DNA of 24,334 nt from Korarchaeum sp964519515. Lineage in GTDB: Archaea > Korarchaeota > Korarchaeia > Korarchaeales > Korarchaeaceae. The DNA lies in the NCBI GenBank assembly GCA_964519515.1, contig CAZFIJ010000087.1, positions 1 to 24,334 on the forward strand, given 5' to 3'. The stretch's first letter is position 1, and each line of letters opens with the position of its first letter. The notes under the pieces are model-generated. The model did no database searches. It saw only the letters and a program-made list of their open reading frames with translations, and was not told the origin of the DNA. Of the stretch, positions 14,171 through 20,943 are shown in pieces. Both the position numbers and the translations under genes were made by a program.

Positions 14171-15609
14171 ACATCATCTGTTTCGATAAGATAAGGATAG
14201 GGAACTTGAGAGTGAAGGATAGGGCTATATTAGCCACTTACGAACTTGAGGTGGATGGTATCAGGAAGGAGTACGATCTCATCGAAGTGTACGAGGGGAG
14301 CGTAAAGGATATAGAGGGTATCGAGGAGATAGCTGCATTAATAAGTATAGTTCCAGCGATAAATTATACACTATTTACGAAAGAAATCGATATAGAATTT
14401 CCAATTAATGAGTTAGATCTAAAATTTTTTATGGATATGAGTGAGATAACTGCGAGAGATATATTCGTCAATAGGATAGTCAGGAGGACGGGCCTAGTCA
14501 AGGGCGAGTTCATACCGGATCCAGAGAGCGTGAGGCCTGAGGATGCGAGCCCGAGAGCTGAAGTGAATGCGAAGATAGGATCGACTGCCCTCGATTACTC
14601 AGGAGATGAGGGGAAGTGCGGTGTGATGGTCTCAGGGGGGAAGGATAGCCTCCTCTCCTTCATGCTCCTGAAGGAAGCTGGATGCGAAGTGCATCCTTTC
14701 TTCTTCAATGAGAGCGGGAGGCATTGGCACGTCTCCCTGAGGGCATACAGATACTTCAGAGCTGGGGAACCGAGGACCAGCAGGGTCTGGAGCAATATAG
14801 ATAGGTTATTCAACTTCATAGAGTCGAACATGAGGATCCTTGTCAAAGATTTCAAGAAGAAGACGAAGGAAGTATATCCGATAAGGCTCTTCTGGTTCGA
14901 GCATTGGGCTTTCTCCTTCCTCCCAGTTATCATGAGGAGGGGCATAGGTAACGTGATCTTCGGGAATGAGTACGACGATCCCTCATCAGTGCCCTCTTAC
15001 TTCAAGGGGATAAAGCATTATAACGCGATTTACGACCAATCTCAGGACTTCGAAGATTATATGACGAACTGGTTCAAGGAAAGAGGGCTTGGGATAAAGC
15101 AATGGTCTCCAATAAGATCTATCTCAGGGTTGATAGTCCAGAGGATTCTCTATAGGAGGTATCAAGATATCATGAAGCTCCAGATGAGCTGCCATGCCCC
15201 TAGGTATACGAGCGGGGAGCTGAGGCCCTGCGGGAACTGTAGTAAATGCATCGGGATAAGGATCTTCCTGCTCGCTAATGGGATAGATCCTAGGGTAATA
15301 GGATACGGGGATGAACTGAGGGATATAGTAGAGCACGTTGAGACAGGGAAGTACAGGTTGGATGATGATGAGTTAGAGCACTCATTGTACCTCATCAGCG
15401 AGAGGCTGGGGGTGAAGCTGCCTAGAGCCCATCCGCATCCGGAAGTCGAGACAGTGAGGTTCAACGATATAACAGCTAGGATAGATCATATCCCATATCC
15501 AGAGCTGAGAAGAAAAATTTTTAATATAATTGAAGAATATGTAAATGGATATTCCATTCTGAGGGGTGGGAGATGGGTAAGAGTAGGGAAGGAGGAATTA
15601 GGGCTGTAG
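14167..15609 (+). CDS. PP-loop ATP pyrophosphatase, MurL-like
   Basis: The 480 aa protein has an N-terminal domain of about 150 residues and then an adenylating PP-loop, VMVSGGKDSLLS (153-164). Downstream it carries FGNEYDD (265-271), HYNAIYDQSQDFEDYM (284-299), SPIRSISGLIVQRIL (314-328) and a cysteine set (C342, C355, C358, C361; CGNCSKC). This order recalls MurL, which adenylates and epimerises the terminal L-Glu of UDP-MurNAc-L-Ala-L-Glu to D-Glu in some bacteria. The resemblance is by pattern only and may be remote. Such a role in an archaeon without murein would need a different substrate. The TTG start is well supported by GGAGGT at 14156-14161. It overlaps the GNAT gene by 37 bases. 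Confidence 0.7.
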   Translation: MNIICFDKIRIGNLRVKDRAILATYELEVDGIRKEYDLIEVYEGSVKDIEGIEEIAALISIVPAINYTLFTKEIDIEFPINELDLKFFMDMSEITARDIFVNRIVRRTGLVKGEFIPDPESVRPEDASPRAEVNAKIGSTALDYSGDEGKCGVMVSGGKDSLLSFMLLKEAGCEVHPFFFNESGRHWHVSLRAYRYFRAGEPRTSRVWSNIDRLFNFIESNMRILVKDFKKKTKEVYPIRLFWFEHWAFSFLPVIMRRGIGNVIFGNEYDDPSSVPSYFKGIKHYNAIYDQSQDFEDYMTNWFKERGLGIKQWSPIRSISGLIVQRILYRRYQDIMKLQMSCHAPRYTSGELRPCGNCSKCIGIRIFLLANGIDPRVIGYGDELRDIVEHVETGKYRLDDDELEHSLYLISERLGVKLPRAHPHPEVETVRFNDITARIDHIPYPELRRKIFNIIEEYVNGYSILRGGRWVRVGKEELGL

Positions 15610-16076
15610 CAATAGAGCTGAGGGATCTGAGCCCTGAGGAGATAGAGGAATACATAAAATTCGATGCTAAAATAAGCTGGGATTTCCTAACTGATGAGGA
15701 GAAGATCGAATTGGGATACGAGGGTTACCTGAGGAGGCATAGGGAGGTAGTATACTCACTCTATAGGGCCAATATGAGGAACAGGATGATAGCAGCTTAC
15801 GCCGATGGTGAGATCGTGGGGTTAGTCTGGGTGGGCATGAGGATAGATACCGTCCACTTCGTACCCATAGGCTACATATACGATATTGAAGTGAGGGAGG
15901 ACCTGAGGGGGAAGGGGATAGGTAGCAAGCTCCTCAAGATCGCTGAGGAAACTTGCAGGGAGTGGGGGGTCAAGGAGGTCATGTTAGCCGTCGAGGCGAA
16001 TAATTTAGAGGCAATTAGATGGTACGAGAGGATGGGTTATGCTCCTAAGAGGCATCTGATGAGCAAGAGGTTATGA
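15573..16076 (+). CDS. GNAT family N-acetyltransferase
   Basis: This enzyme transfers an acyl group from acetyl-CoA to an amine. The 167 aa protein has motif A, IYDIEVREDLRGKGIGSKLLKIAEE, with the pyrophosphate-binding RGKGIG, and motif B, LAVEANNLEAIRWYERMGY, both canonical. The N-terminal acceptor region (about 15-80) is acidic and not of the RimI type, so a small-molecule or peptide substrate is likely. ATG 15573 lies inside the MurL-like gene and follows GAGGGGTGGG, a good ribosome binding site. It is the last gene of the operon; the next gene has its own promoter. A product that is N-acetylated at the end of the pathway is a reasonable inference. Confidence 0.85.
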   Translation: MGKSREGGIRAVAIELRDLSPEEIEEYIKFDAKISWDFLTDEEKIELGYEGYLRRHREVVYSLYRANMRNRMIAAYADGEIVGLVWVGMRIDTVHFVPIGYIYDIEVREDLRGKGIGSKLLKIAEETCREWGVKEVMLAVEANNLEAIRWYERMGYAPKRHLMSKRL

Positions 16077-16089
16077 GCGCTCGAATATA

Positions 16090-16097
16090 CCTTTTTA
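16090..16097 (+). promoter_or_regulatory. TATA box of the small membrane protein gene
   Basis: CCTTTTTA is centred about 27 bases before ATG 16121. AGGTGA (16107-16112) also offers a ribosome binding site. Confidence 0.5.
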
Positions 16098-16120
16098 TGT
16101 ATCACTAGGTGAATGACCTG

Positions 16121-16402
16121 ATGCTCGAGGGAAGTTCAGATCTGATCTCAGTGGTAAAGTTCATGATAGATCTCGTATTGAAGTTAGCGAGTTGGTTCGA
16201 TCAACTCTTCAAAGCGATAATAGTGCCCATCATAAATCAGATAGGCATAGAGGGAGATGCTGCTAATGCGATAACTTTCATAATAGAGCTCATCATATTC
16301 ATAGTGCTCATAGAGAAAGCTGCCGGGCTCATCAAATGGGTCCTCTTAGCCCTCCTCATACTCTTAGTTATAGGGGCCCTCTACCCTTACTTAGGAGCGT
16401 AA
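16121..16402 (+). CDS. Small hypothetical membrane protein
   Basis: I do not recognise this 93 aa protein. Residues 9-45 form amphipathic or weakly hydrophobic helices (VVKFMIDLVLKLASWF). The C-terminal half has two adjacent membrane segments, TFIIELIIFIVLI and WVLLALLILLVIGALY, forming a hairpin. There are no Cys residues. ATG 16121 is chosen over GTG 16109, because AGGTGA overlaps that GTG and is spaced eight bases from the ATG. It has its own TATA box between the four-gene operon and the MDR gene, and no clear functional link to either. Confidence 0.6.
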   Translation: MLEGSSDLISVVKFMIDLVLKLASWFDQLFKAIIVPIINQIGIEGDAANAITFIIELIIFIVLIEKAAGLIKWVLLALLILLVIGALYPYLGA

Positions 16403-16439
16403 AGTTTAATCGGATCTCCCCTATATCTAGGGGTCCGTA

Positions 16440-17465
16440 TTGAGGGCTGTAGTGATACGCAAGCACGGAGGTCCTGAAGTCCTAGAGTTCGAGGAGGAGT
16501 ATCCAGACCCTAAGGTAGGTCCTAATGACGTTTTAGTTGAGGTTAAAGCTGTCGCTATGAACCATCTCGACATCTGGGTGAGGAAAGGCGTCAGAGGGGC
16601 TACTCTACCTAGGATACTGGGCTCAGATATCTCCGGCATCGTGAGAGAAGTTGGGAGTGGTGTGAGCGATTTCAAGGTAGGGGAGGAAGTCATAGTCTCC
16701 CCCGGTTACGGTTGCGGGAAGTGTGAGTATTGCTTGAGCGGTAGGGAGAGTATGTGCAAGCAGTACAAGATGCCCGGCTACCACGTCGATGGTGGCTACG
16801 CTGAGCTCACATCACATCCGGAGAGAGCGATACTCCGGAAGCCAACTAATCTGAGTTTCGAAGAAGCTGCATCTATCCCTCTAGTCTTCTTGACATCTTG
16901 GCACATGCTCAGGACTCTCGCTGATGTTAAGGAGGACGAGTGGGTCCTCATCTGGGGTGCTGGGAGCGGCGTGGGTATATCATCGATACAGATAGCGAAA
17001 CTCCTCGGAGCTAAAGTCATAGCGACTGTCGGAGATGATTGGAAGATAGAGAGAGCTTATGAAATAGGGGCTGATCACGTGATAAATAGGAAGAAGGAGG
17101 ATGTCGTCGCTAAAGTGAAGGAGCTCACTGGAGAGGGAGTGGACGTCGTGATAGACTCAGTGGGTAGCGAGACTTGGATGAGCAGTCTCAAGTGCTTGAG
17201 AGTAGGGGGCAGGATGGTCAGTGTGGGAGCTACTTCTGGGGAGCAAGCGAGTATAGATGTCAGATACGTGTTCTCGAGGCAACTCAAGATACTAGGCTCT
17301 TACATGGGGAGCAGAGCTGAACTGATCGAAGTACTGAAGTTCTTCGAGAGAGGGAAGCTCAAGCCAGTCATAGACTCTACGTTCAAACTTGAGGAAGTTA
17401 AGAAGGCTCATGAGAGGATGGAAGGGAGCGAGATGTTTGGGAAGATAGTGATCCTACCGAGGTGA
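16440..17465 (+). CDS. MDR family oxidoreductase with structural zinc only
   Basis: This 341 aa NAD(P)H-dependent enzyme belongs to the medium-chain dehydrogenase/reductase family. It has the structural zinc lobe (C92, C95, C98, C106; GCGKCEYCLSGRESMC) and a Rossmann motif, VLIWGAGSGVGISSIQIAK. The catalytic zinc ligands are not conserved: Asn41 (AVAMNHLDI) stands where alcohol dehydrogenases have Cys, and GSD (61-63) replaces GHE. It therefore more resembles a quinone oxidoreductase or enoyl reductase than an alcohol dehydrogenase. The start is TTG 16440 after AGGGGT; a TATA-like AAGTTTAAT (16402-16410) precedes it. It ends four bases before the tRNA-binding gene, with GAGGTGATC spanning its stop. 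Confidence 0.8.
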   Translation: MRAVVIRKHGGPEVLEFEEEYPDPKVGPNDVLVEVKAVAMNHLDIWVRKGVRGATLPRILGSDISGIVREVGSGVSDFKVGEEVIVSPGYGCGKCEYCLSGRESMCKQYKMPGYHVDGGYAELTSHPERAILRKPTNLSFEEAASIPLVFLTSWHMLRTLADVKEDEWVLIWGAGSGVGISSIQIAKLLGAKVIATVGDDWKIERAYEIGADHVINRKKEDVVAKVKELTGEGVDVVIDSVGSETWMSSLKCLRVGGRMVSVGATSGEQASIDVRYVFSRQLKILGSYMGSRAELIEVLKFFERGKLKPVIDSTFKLEEVKKAHERMEGSEMFGKIVILPR

Positions 17466-17469
17466 TCTC

Positions 17470-17793
17470 GTGTTCGATGTAGAGGAGTTCTGGAAGTTCG
17501 ATCTCAGGGTAGGGAAGGTCCTGGTAGCTGAAAGGATAGCTGGCTCTAAGAAGTTAATAAAACTGGATGTCGATTTCGGGAGCGAGAAGAGGACGATAGT
17601 TACGGGGATAGCTGATCAAGTGGATCCCGAAATTCTGATCGGGAAAAAGATGATATTCGTCCTCAATTTGAAGCCTAAGAAGATGATGGGAGTCGAGAGC
17701 CAGGGGATGCTCTTACTAGCTGAGGATGAAGGCGGGAAGGTGCACTTAATAGAGGTCCCGGATGAGGTCCCCGTAGGTACTAAGGTGTGGTGA
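17470..17793 (+). CDS. tRNA-binding OB-fold protein (CsaA / MetRS C-domain type)
   Basis: This 107 aa protein is a free-standing form of the tRNA-binding domain found at the C-terminus of methionyl-tRNA synthetase and in Trbp111/CsaA. Typical features are FDLRVGKVLVAERIAGSKKL, LDVDFGSEKRTIVTGIAD, the middle segment VLNLKPKKMMGVESQGM and the end LAEDEGGKVHLIEVPDE. It probably binds the outer corner of tRNA or acts as an export chaperone. GTG 17470 is preceded by GAGGTGATC. Its last 76 bases are repeated at 20868-20943. The original downstream neighbour was the lyase gene now at 20944-21825, tail-to-tail with no spacing. Confidence 0.88.
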   Translation: MFDVEEFWKFDLRVGKVLVAERIAGSKKLIKLDVDFGSEKRTIVTGIADQVDPEILIGKKMIFVLNLKPKKMMGVESQGMLLLAEDEGGKVHLIEVPDEVPVGTKVW

Positions 17794-17934
17794 TCAGAGC
17801 AAGCCCGCTGACTTGAGGGCGTTCTTAACTTCTCCCCCCTTAGAGGTTGAGATGGCATCCTAGCGAAACCTCCAGGAAGGCCCCTTAGCCTTAAAGCTTC
17901 TTTAGTGGCGCTCAACTGATTGTACTTCTTCACT
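17718..17934. repeat. Left direct repeat (217 bp) flanking the TA cassette
   Basis: This unit matches 20868-21094. It is exact over 17739-17833 (95 bases; partner 20889-20983) and over 17841-17934 (94 bases; partner 21001-21094). A 10-base deletion and local changes lie between the two exact blocks, and three substitutions at 17727-17737. It comprises the 3' end of the tRNA-binding gene and an inverted 3' end of the lyase gene. Homology stops abruptly after CACT at 17934. Confidence 0.92.
17794..17934 (-). pseudogene. 3' remnant of the DapA-family lyase gene
   Basis: This is a copy of the last ~50 codons of the lyase gene at 20944-21825, on the same strand. The segment encoding KKYNQLSATKEALRLRGL is intact. 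A 10-base loss at about 17834-17840 shifts the frame near the C-terminus. There is no promoter or start, so it is not a gene; it marks the left edge of the inserted cassette. Confidence 0.85.
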
Positions 17935-17943
17935 GAGTCCTAT

Positions 17944-17969
17944 AGTGAAAGGGACACTTTTCACTTTTT
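17944..17969 (+). terminator. Hairpin with T-run next to the left repeat
   Basis: AGTGAAA (17944-17950) pairs with TTTCACT (17959-17965) around an 8-base loop, followed by TTTTT. It lies ten bases inside the cassette edge. GACACT within the loop can also pair with AGTGTC at 17981-17986, so an alternative fold is possible. It may be a terminator or an end structure of the inserted DNA. Confidence 0.4.
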
Positions 17970-18160
17970 GATTAGGCTTTAGTGTCACTTCTATCAACTC
18001 GCAGGATCTTCAACGACTTTAATTCATCCTAAGGAAGCATTAGGCTCCCTTTTCTCCCTGCCCCTTTCGGCTACTTCAGCCAATACTCTTTGAGCAACAT
18101 TTCCAAAAATACTCTTTTAGCTCCAATTGACCTATCTTAGCTAGGAGCTAATGCGTACCT

Positions 18161-18184
18161 ATGAGCTGAGAGATCTCAGCTCAT
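18161..18184. repeat. 24-bp inverted repeat, 11-bp arms
   Basis: ATGAGCTGAGA (18161-18171) and TCTCAGCTCAT (18174-18184) are perfect inverse complements separated by two bases. It lies in the gene-free left arm of the cassette. It could be an operator, a recombination site or a fold in a transcript. Confidence 0.55.
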
Positions 18185-18370
18185 CACTCATTGGCTCCAT
18201 GCAAGTATCATCTCATGTTAGGATGGAGCGAAGTCTCCCTCCGGGCCCCCGACCTCCTAGAAAGTCGATCAGTCCGTCCTTATTAAGTTTCAGGAATGAG
18301 AGGGCCCCTGTTATAATTCTTTTTGAGAGAAATAGGTCGCGGTATAGACGCGAGAGCTATGAACTCACAT

Positions 18371-18700
18371 TTAGATTTTCTTCATTGGTCGATAGAGAGC
18401 TTCGAGTTCCTGAAGTTTTTTAGGGTTGAGCAAGTGTATGTTTACCCTAGGATCATCAGTTAGATTCCTTACAATGGAGACATACCATTCGAAGGAATAT
18501 CTCTCTGGAATCGCATCCGATACTATAAGGATGTCTAAGTCTGATGAGAGCGTATGCTCACCCCTCGCGTAACTGCCAACGATGTAGATCTCACAACTAC
18601 CTAGCATCCTTATTGCCATTTCCTTGATTCCCTTAGCTATATCTTCAGCTCTCTTAAAGAACTCCTCGTTACGTTGGAGGATCTCGAAGTACCTCTTCAT
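18371..18700 (-). CDS. MNT-type nucleotidyltransferase (module 1)
   Basis: This 109 aa protein is a minimal nucleotidyltransferase of the DNA-polymerase-beta fold. It has the motif GSYARGEHTLSSDLDILI with G42-S43 and D54, D56, a perfect GSx10DxD. MNT proteins of this type are antitoxins that inactivate their HEPN partner, in studied cases by adding AMP. It follows the HEPN gene at 18697-19047 with a four-base overlap, so the order is HEPN first, MNT second. A helical N-terminal stretch (residues 1-33) precedes the core. The third catalytic Asp is probably in the DPRVNIHLL strand, where Asn (N92) stands in the usual position, so catalysis is not assured. Confidence 0.8.
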   Translation of the reverse strand: MKRYFEILQRNEEFFKRAEDIAKGIKEMAIRMLGSCEIYIVGSYARGEHTLSSDLDILIVSDAIPERYSFEWYVSIVRNLTDDPRVNIHLLNPKKLQELEALYRPMKKI

Positions 18701-19047
18701 TCAATCATCTCCATGAGCCTCTCTGCTAACTGAAGGGCTCTCTCCACGACCGCCTTGGTATACTCAACATCTGTGTACCTAGATGCTATGTAGGCCAGCT
18801 CTATCTCCCGAATCAGATCGACGTTCTCTCTATAAAAGGTCATCAGTCCATCATCTCCTGTCAGCTCGAAGAGCAACTTGAGGCTGTGAGTCCTAGGGAA
18901 GTCGCCGAATCTCTTGGCTAAGAGGTACTTAAGAGCAAGTTGGACAGCCTGCTCCACGAAGAGCATGGCGAAAGCATAGTCTTCTTTCTTAAAACTTTCT
19001 TGAGCCTCTTCAAGGAACTTTAAAGCGTTTCTCTTGAGGAAATTCAT
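18697..19047 (-). CDS. HEPN domain protein (module 1)
   Basis: This 116 aa all-helical protein belongs to the HEPN family paired with MNT proteins. It shows the typical N-terminal KFLEEAQESFKKEDYAFAMLF, EQAVQLALKYLLAK, THSLKLLFEL and a C-terminal YIASRYTDVEYTKAV. The RX4-6H ribonuclease motif of active HEPN toxins is not visible around SRY, so the protein may act differently or be the non-nuclease type. TTG 19050 could also start it, but a TATA-like GTTATTTAAAGC (19067-19078) is 26 bases from ATG 19047, favouring a leaderless start there. The gene overlaps the MNT gene by four bases. Confidence 0.8.
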   Translation of the reverse strand: MNFLKRNALKFLEEAQESFKKEDYAFAMLFVEQAVQLALKYLLAKRFGDFPRTHSLKLLFELTGDDGLMTFYRENVDLIREIELAYIASRYTDVEYTKAVVERALQLAERLMEMIE

Positions 19048-19066
19048 CAATATCTAGAGAGACATT

Positions 19067-19078
19067 GCTTTAAATAAC
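19067..19078 (-). promoter_or_regulatory. TATA box of HEPN/MNT module 1
   Basis: The minus strand reads GTTATTTAAAGC. The centre is about 26 bases upstream of ATG 19047. Confidence 0.5.
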
Positions 19079-19442
19079 TTCGCCTCCCATGTTGAACATA
19101 ATTGGTCTTAGGAGGGTGATTATCACGTTCAGAGGGAAGGTCTCCCACGGGCCGAGAATTAATATCGATGAAAGATTATCCTGAAGACCCAGAGCACTCC
19201 ACCCTAACTTTCCATAGGACCCGATTCCACAGGACCTTCATATTCCGGGACAACGAGTACACCAAGATATATGAGAGTACATCCTGGAGTAGCCTTTCAG
19301 CTCCTCTAGGACCTCAAATCACTCCATAGTCCTCTCCCTTTATTACACACGAGCACAGACATAACCGTCCTATGGCCGAGATCTTTGTGGAGACCTAGTC
19401 ACTCGCCTTCCCTTCTCGGTAGGGTTGGGGAGGGCCGGGTGA

Positions 19443-19704
19443 TACCACCTGCGGGAGGGTAGGGATCTCTGGGAGGCGCTGAGGAAGAAGGGCCTCAAGT
19501 TCTCTATAAGGAGAGAGGGAGCTGACTAAGAGGCAGAGGGAAGATCCTGCTGAGGGTCATAGAGGAAGATACTACGACTTCCCGAGGAGGGTGGCCCTCT
19601 AGGAACTAGCGGAGAGGCTTGACATTTCCAAGTCTTACCTTTCGGAGACACTGATGAAGGTGGAGAGTGAGCTCCTTCCCGAAGTCCCGCTCCATCACAG
19701 CTGA
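19443..19704 (+). pseudogene. Decayed HTH_10 (bacterio-opsin activator-like) regulator
   Basis: Three frames together spell the C-terminal half of an archaeal HTH_10 regulator. Frame one (from 19443) reads YHLREGRDLWEALRKKG and KFSIRRE. After a shift near 19515 it reads RELTKRQR, after another KILLRVIE (from 19541), and after a third YYDFPRRVAL, a TAG stop at 19600-19602, then ELAERLDISKSYLSETLMK to a TGA at 19702-19704. Conservation of the YYD.PRRV..ELA..L.ISKS.LSE core is clear despite the damage. The rest of the spacer from 19079 to 19442 has no readable gene. The end runs into the convergent HepT-like gene by ten bases. Confidence 0.7.
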
Positions 19705-20147
19705 ACGGCTTCTCCCGTTTTGGATCTCAGGTATTCCCTGATGTAGCCCGAGAATTGCTCCAAATAATCTAATTTCGTTTTTAGGAACTCTAAAAGTCTG
19801 TTCAGGTCGAGCTCGCTGTATTGATGGACCAGGATGTTCCTGAAACCAGCCATCTGAGCCAATCGGGTAGAGAAGTCCCTCGGAATTACTCCTATCTCTC
19901 CTAGCCTTAAGAAAGTCTCTCTGTAAGTTTCAGGCATTTCAGCTCCTTCTTCGGAGATTATCATCTCGCTTACGTCTATCGCAGCCTCTATAGCTATCTG
20001 AAAGTTCCTCTCGATGGCACTTCTTAGCTCATAGTTACTCTGGAGGTCTTCTAAGGTGATGTCCCTTCTACTCTTCAAATAATTCAGCGAGATCTCGAGG
20101 TATTTCAACTTCTCAGAGATCTTCTCCCTGAAGAACATGTCTCTCAC
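19695..20147 (-). CDS. HepT-like HEPN toxin (DUF86, module 2)
   Basis: This 150 aa protein is a HepT/DUF86-family HEPN ribonuclease. The catalytic and modification motif RX4HXY is perfect: R103-N-I-L-V-H108-Q-Y110. In studied MntA/HepT pairs, the antitoxin attaches AMP units to the Tyr of this motif and silences the RNase. The N-terminus (REKISEKLKYLEISLNYL) and the AIERNFQIAIEAAIDVSEMI helix are also diagnostic. GTG 20147 overlaps the MNT stop (GTGA); ATG 20138 is an alternative. The gene order, MNT first, HepT second, is the reverse of module 1. Confidence 0.88.
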   Translation of the reverse strand: MRDMFFREKISEKLKYLEISLNYLKSRRDITLEDLQSNYELRSAIERNFQIAIEAAIDVSEMIISEEGAEMPETYRETFLRLGEIGVIPRDFSTRLAQMAGFRNILVHQYSELDLNRLLEFLKTKLDYLEQFSGYIREYLRSKTGEAVQL

Positions 20148-20527
20148 CTAGAGAGGGTCATTTCGGCCCTCCTCAGATCGTAATACCTCCTATCTAAGTA
20201 AGTCCTCAGGGTGCGGTAGATGAACTCCTTCCTCATCTCTTCATCCCTGGAGAATAGGAGCCTGCCCTTAAGCACTTCAAATGCCAGCCTGTAGCTAGTG
20301 GTATTGAGTAAAACGACATCCACTTCGACATCCCTGAAGCTAAGGCGGCTGGCTATGTCCAAGAAGGTGTCCCACATGGCGTCTTGAGTTAGGGATGGAT
20401 CCAAGTAGACAGCAACATCGATATCGCTCAGCTTCCCCGCCTCGCCCCTGGCGTGGGAACCGAACAGGTAAGCGAAGATCACCACCTCGTACTCCCTCAA
20501 GATCTTCACTATTCTCTCCACGAGCAT
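20144..20527 (-). CDS. MntA-like nucleotidyltransferase antitoxin (module 2)
   Basis: This 127 aa protein is a minimal nucleotidyltransferase with a perfect GSx10DxD motif: G23-S24, then HARGEAGKLS, D35-I-D37. A third acidic strand, VEVDVVLLN, follows at about residues 68-76, so all catalytic acids seem present. It should transfer AMP from ATP to the HepT-like partner downstream. The start follows GAGGAG two bases away on the minus strand, and a TTTTTTA tract at 20555-20564 could be its promoter. Together with the next gene it forms a complete, likely active, toxin-antitoxin unit. Confidence 0.87.
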   Translation of the reverse strand: MLVERIVKILREYEVVIFAYLFGSHARGEAGKLSDIDVAVYLDPSLTQDAMWDTFLDIASRLSFRDVEVDVVLLNTTSYRLAFEVLKGRLLFSRDEEMRKEFIYRTLRTYLDRRYYDLRRAEMTLSR

Positions 20528-20554
20528 TTCTCCTCAATTCACTTTCAGAACCAA

Positions 20555-20564
20555 GTAAAAAACG
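20555..20564 (-). promoter_or_regulatory. TATA-like tract of MntA/HepT module
   Basis: The minus strand reads CGTTTTTTAC about 33 bases upstream of ATG 20527. Confidence 0.4.
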
Positions 20565-20624
20565 TATCTGTTGGGTATGGGTCATTCATAAGCGTCTCTG
20601 GATCTGAAGCTCAACAATCAGCCA

Positions 20625-20774
20625 CTAGCGGCCTTCAGGGACACTAGAATTTCCAGCCTGGCACCCCCTGCATATAGTTATGGCCTTCTCACCTAAGTGC
20701 ACTAGAAAGCCAGCGAATGGCATCACCACTTCCCTAGGTATGAGAATGAGCGCACCCTCGAAGGTCATTCTCAT
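20625..20774 (-). pseudogene. Truncated reading frame in the right arm of the cassette
   Basis: A minus-strand frame encodes 49 aa from ATG 20774 (MRMTFEGALILIPREVV, then FAGFLVHLGEKAITICRGC). It stays open upstream, through SPHHEEGRGESI, to the edge of the right repeat at about 20868, with no earlier start. It looks like the 3' part of a gene cut at the cassette border. I do not recognise the family. The CxxC (CRGC) near the end could bind metal. The rest of 20528-20867 holds only the MntA promoter. Confidence 0.35.
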
Positions 20775-20867
20775 CTCCTGAATGCTCTCCCCACGCCCCT
20801 CCTCGTGATGTGGAGAAATTGCGATAAGAGTGCTTTCAATGCGAGGAAGCGCGACAGGGATACAGGC

Positions 20868-20943
20868 AGCTGAGGAGGAAAGCGGGAGGGTGCACTTAAT
20901 AGAGGTCCCGGATGAGGTCCCCGTAGGTACTAAGGTGTGGTGA
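20868..20943 (+). pseudogene. 3' remnant of the tRNA-binding protein gene
   Basis: This is a second copy of the last ~24 codons and the TGA of the tRNA-binding gene at 17470-17793, with three substitutions in the first 20 bases and none after. It has no start or promoter. It marks the right edge of the inserted cassette. Confidence 0.88.

Larger units (their letters stand above)
17935..18370. other. Non-coding left arm of the TA cassette
   Basis: No intact gene is supported. A terminator-like hairpin (17944-17969) and a long inverted repeat (18161-18184) are present. On the minus strand, about 18110-18030, a protein-like stretch appears in one frame (GNVAQRVLAEVAERGREK) and is broken by stops, suggesting a decayed gene that I cannot name. 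A plus-strand frame at 18151-18423 runs through the inverted repeat and over the MNT gene end and looks spurious. Confidence 0.4.

Noticed and set aside
18005..18110. Remnant of a TnpB-like transposase (GNVAQRVLAEVAERGREK)
   Set aside because: No TnpB motif such as the CxxC ribbon or catalytic acids can be read; the stretch is too short to name.
18151..18423. Plus-strand frame of 90 codons in the cassette
   Set aside because: It runs through the long inverted repeat and over the 3' end of the MNT gene, has no ribosome site and no family-like features.
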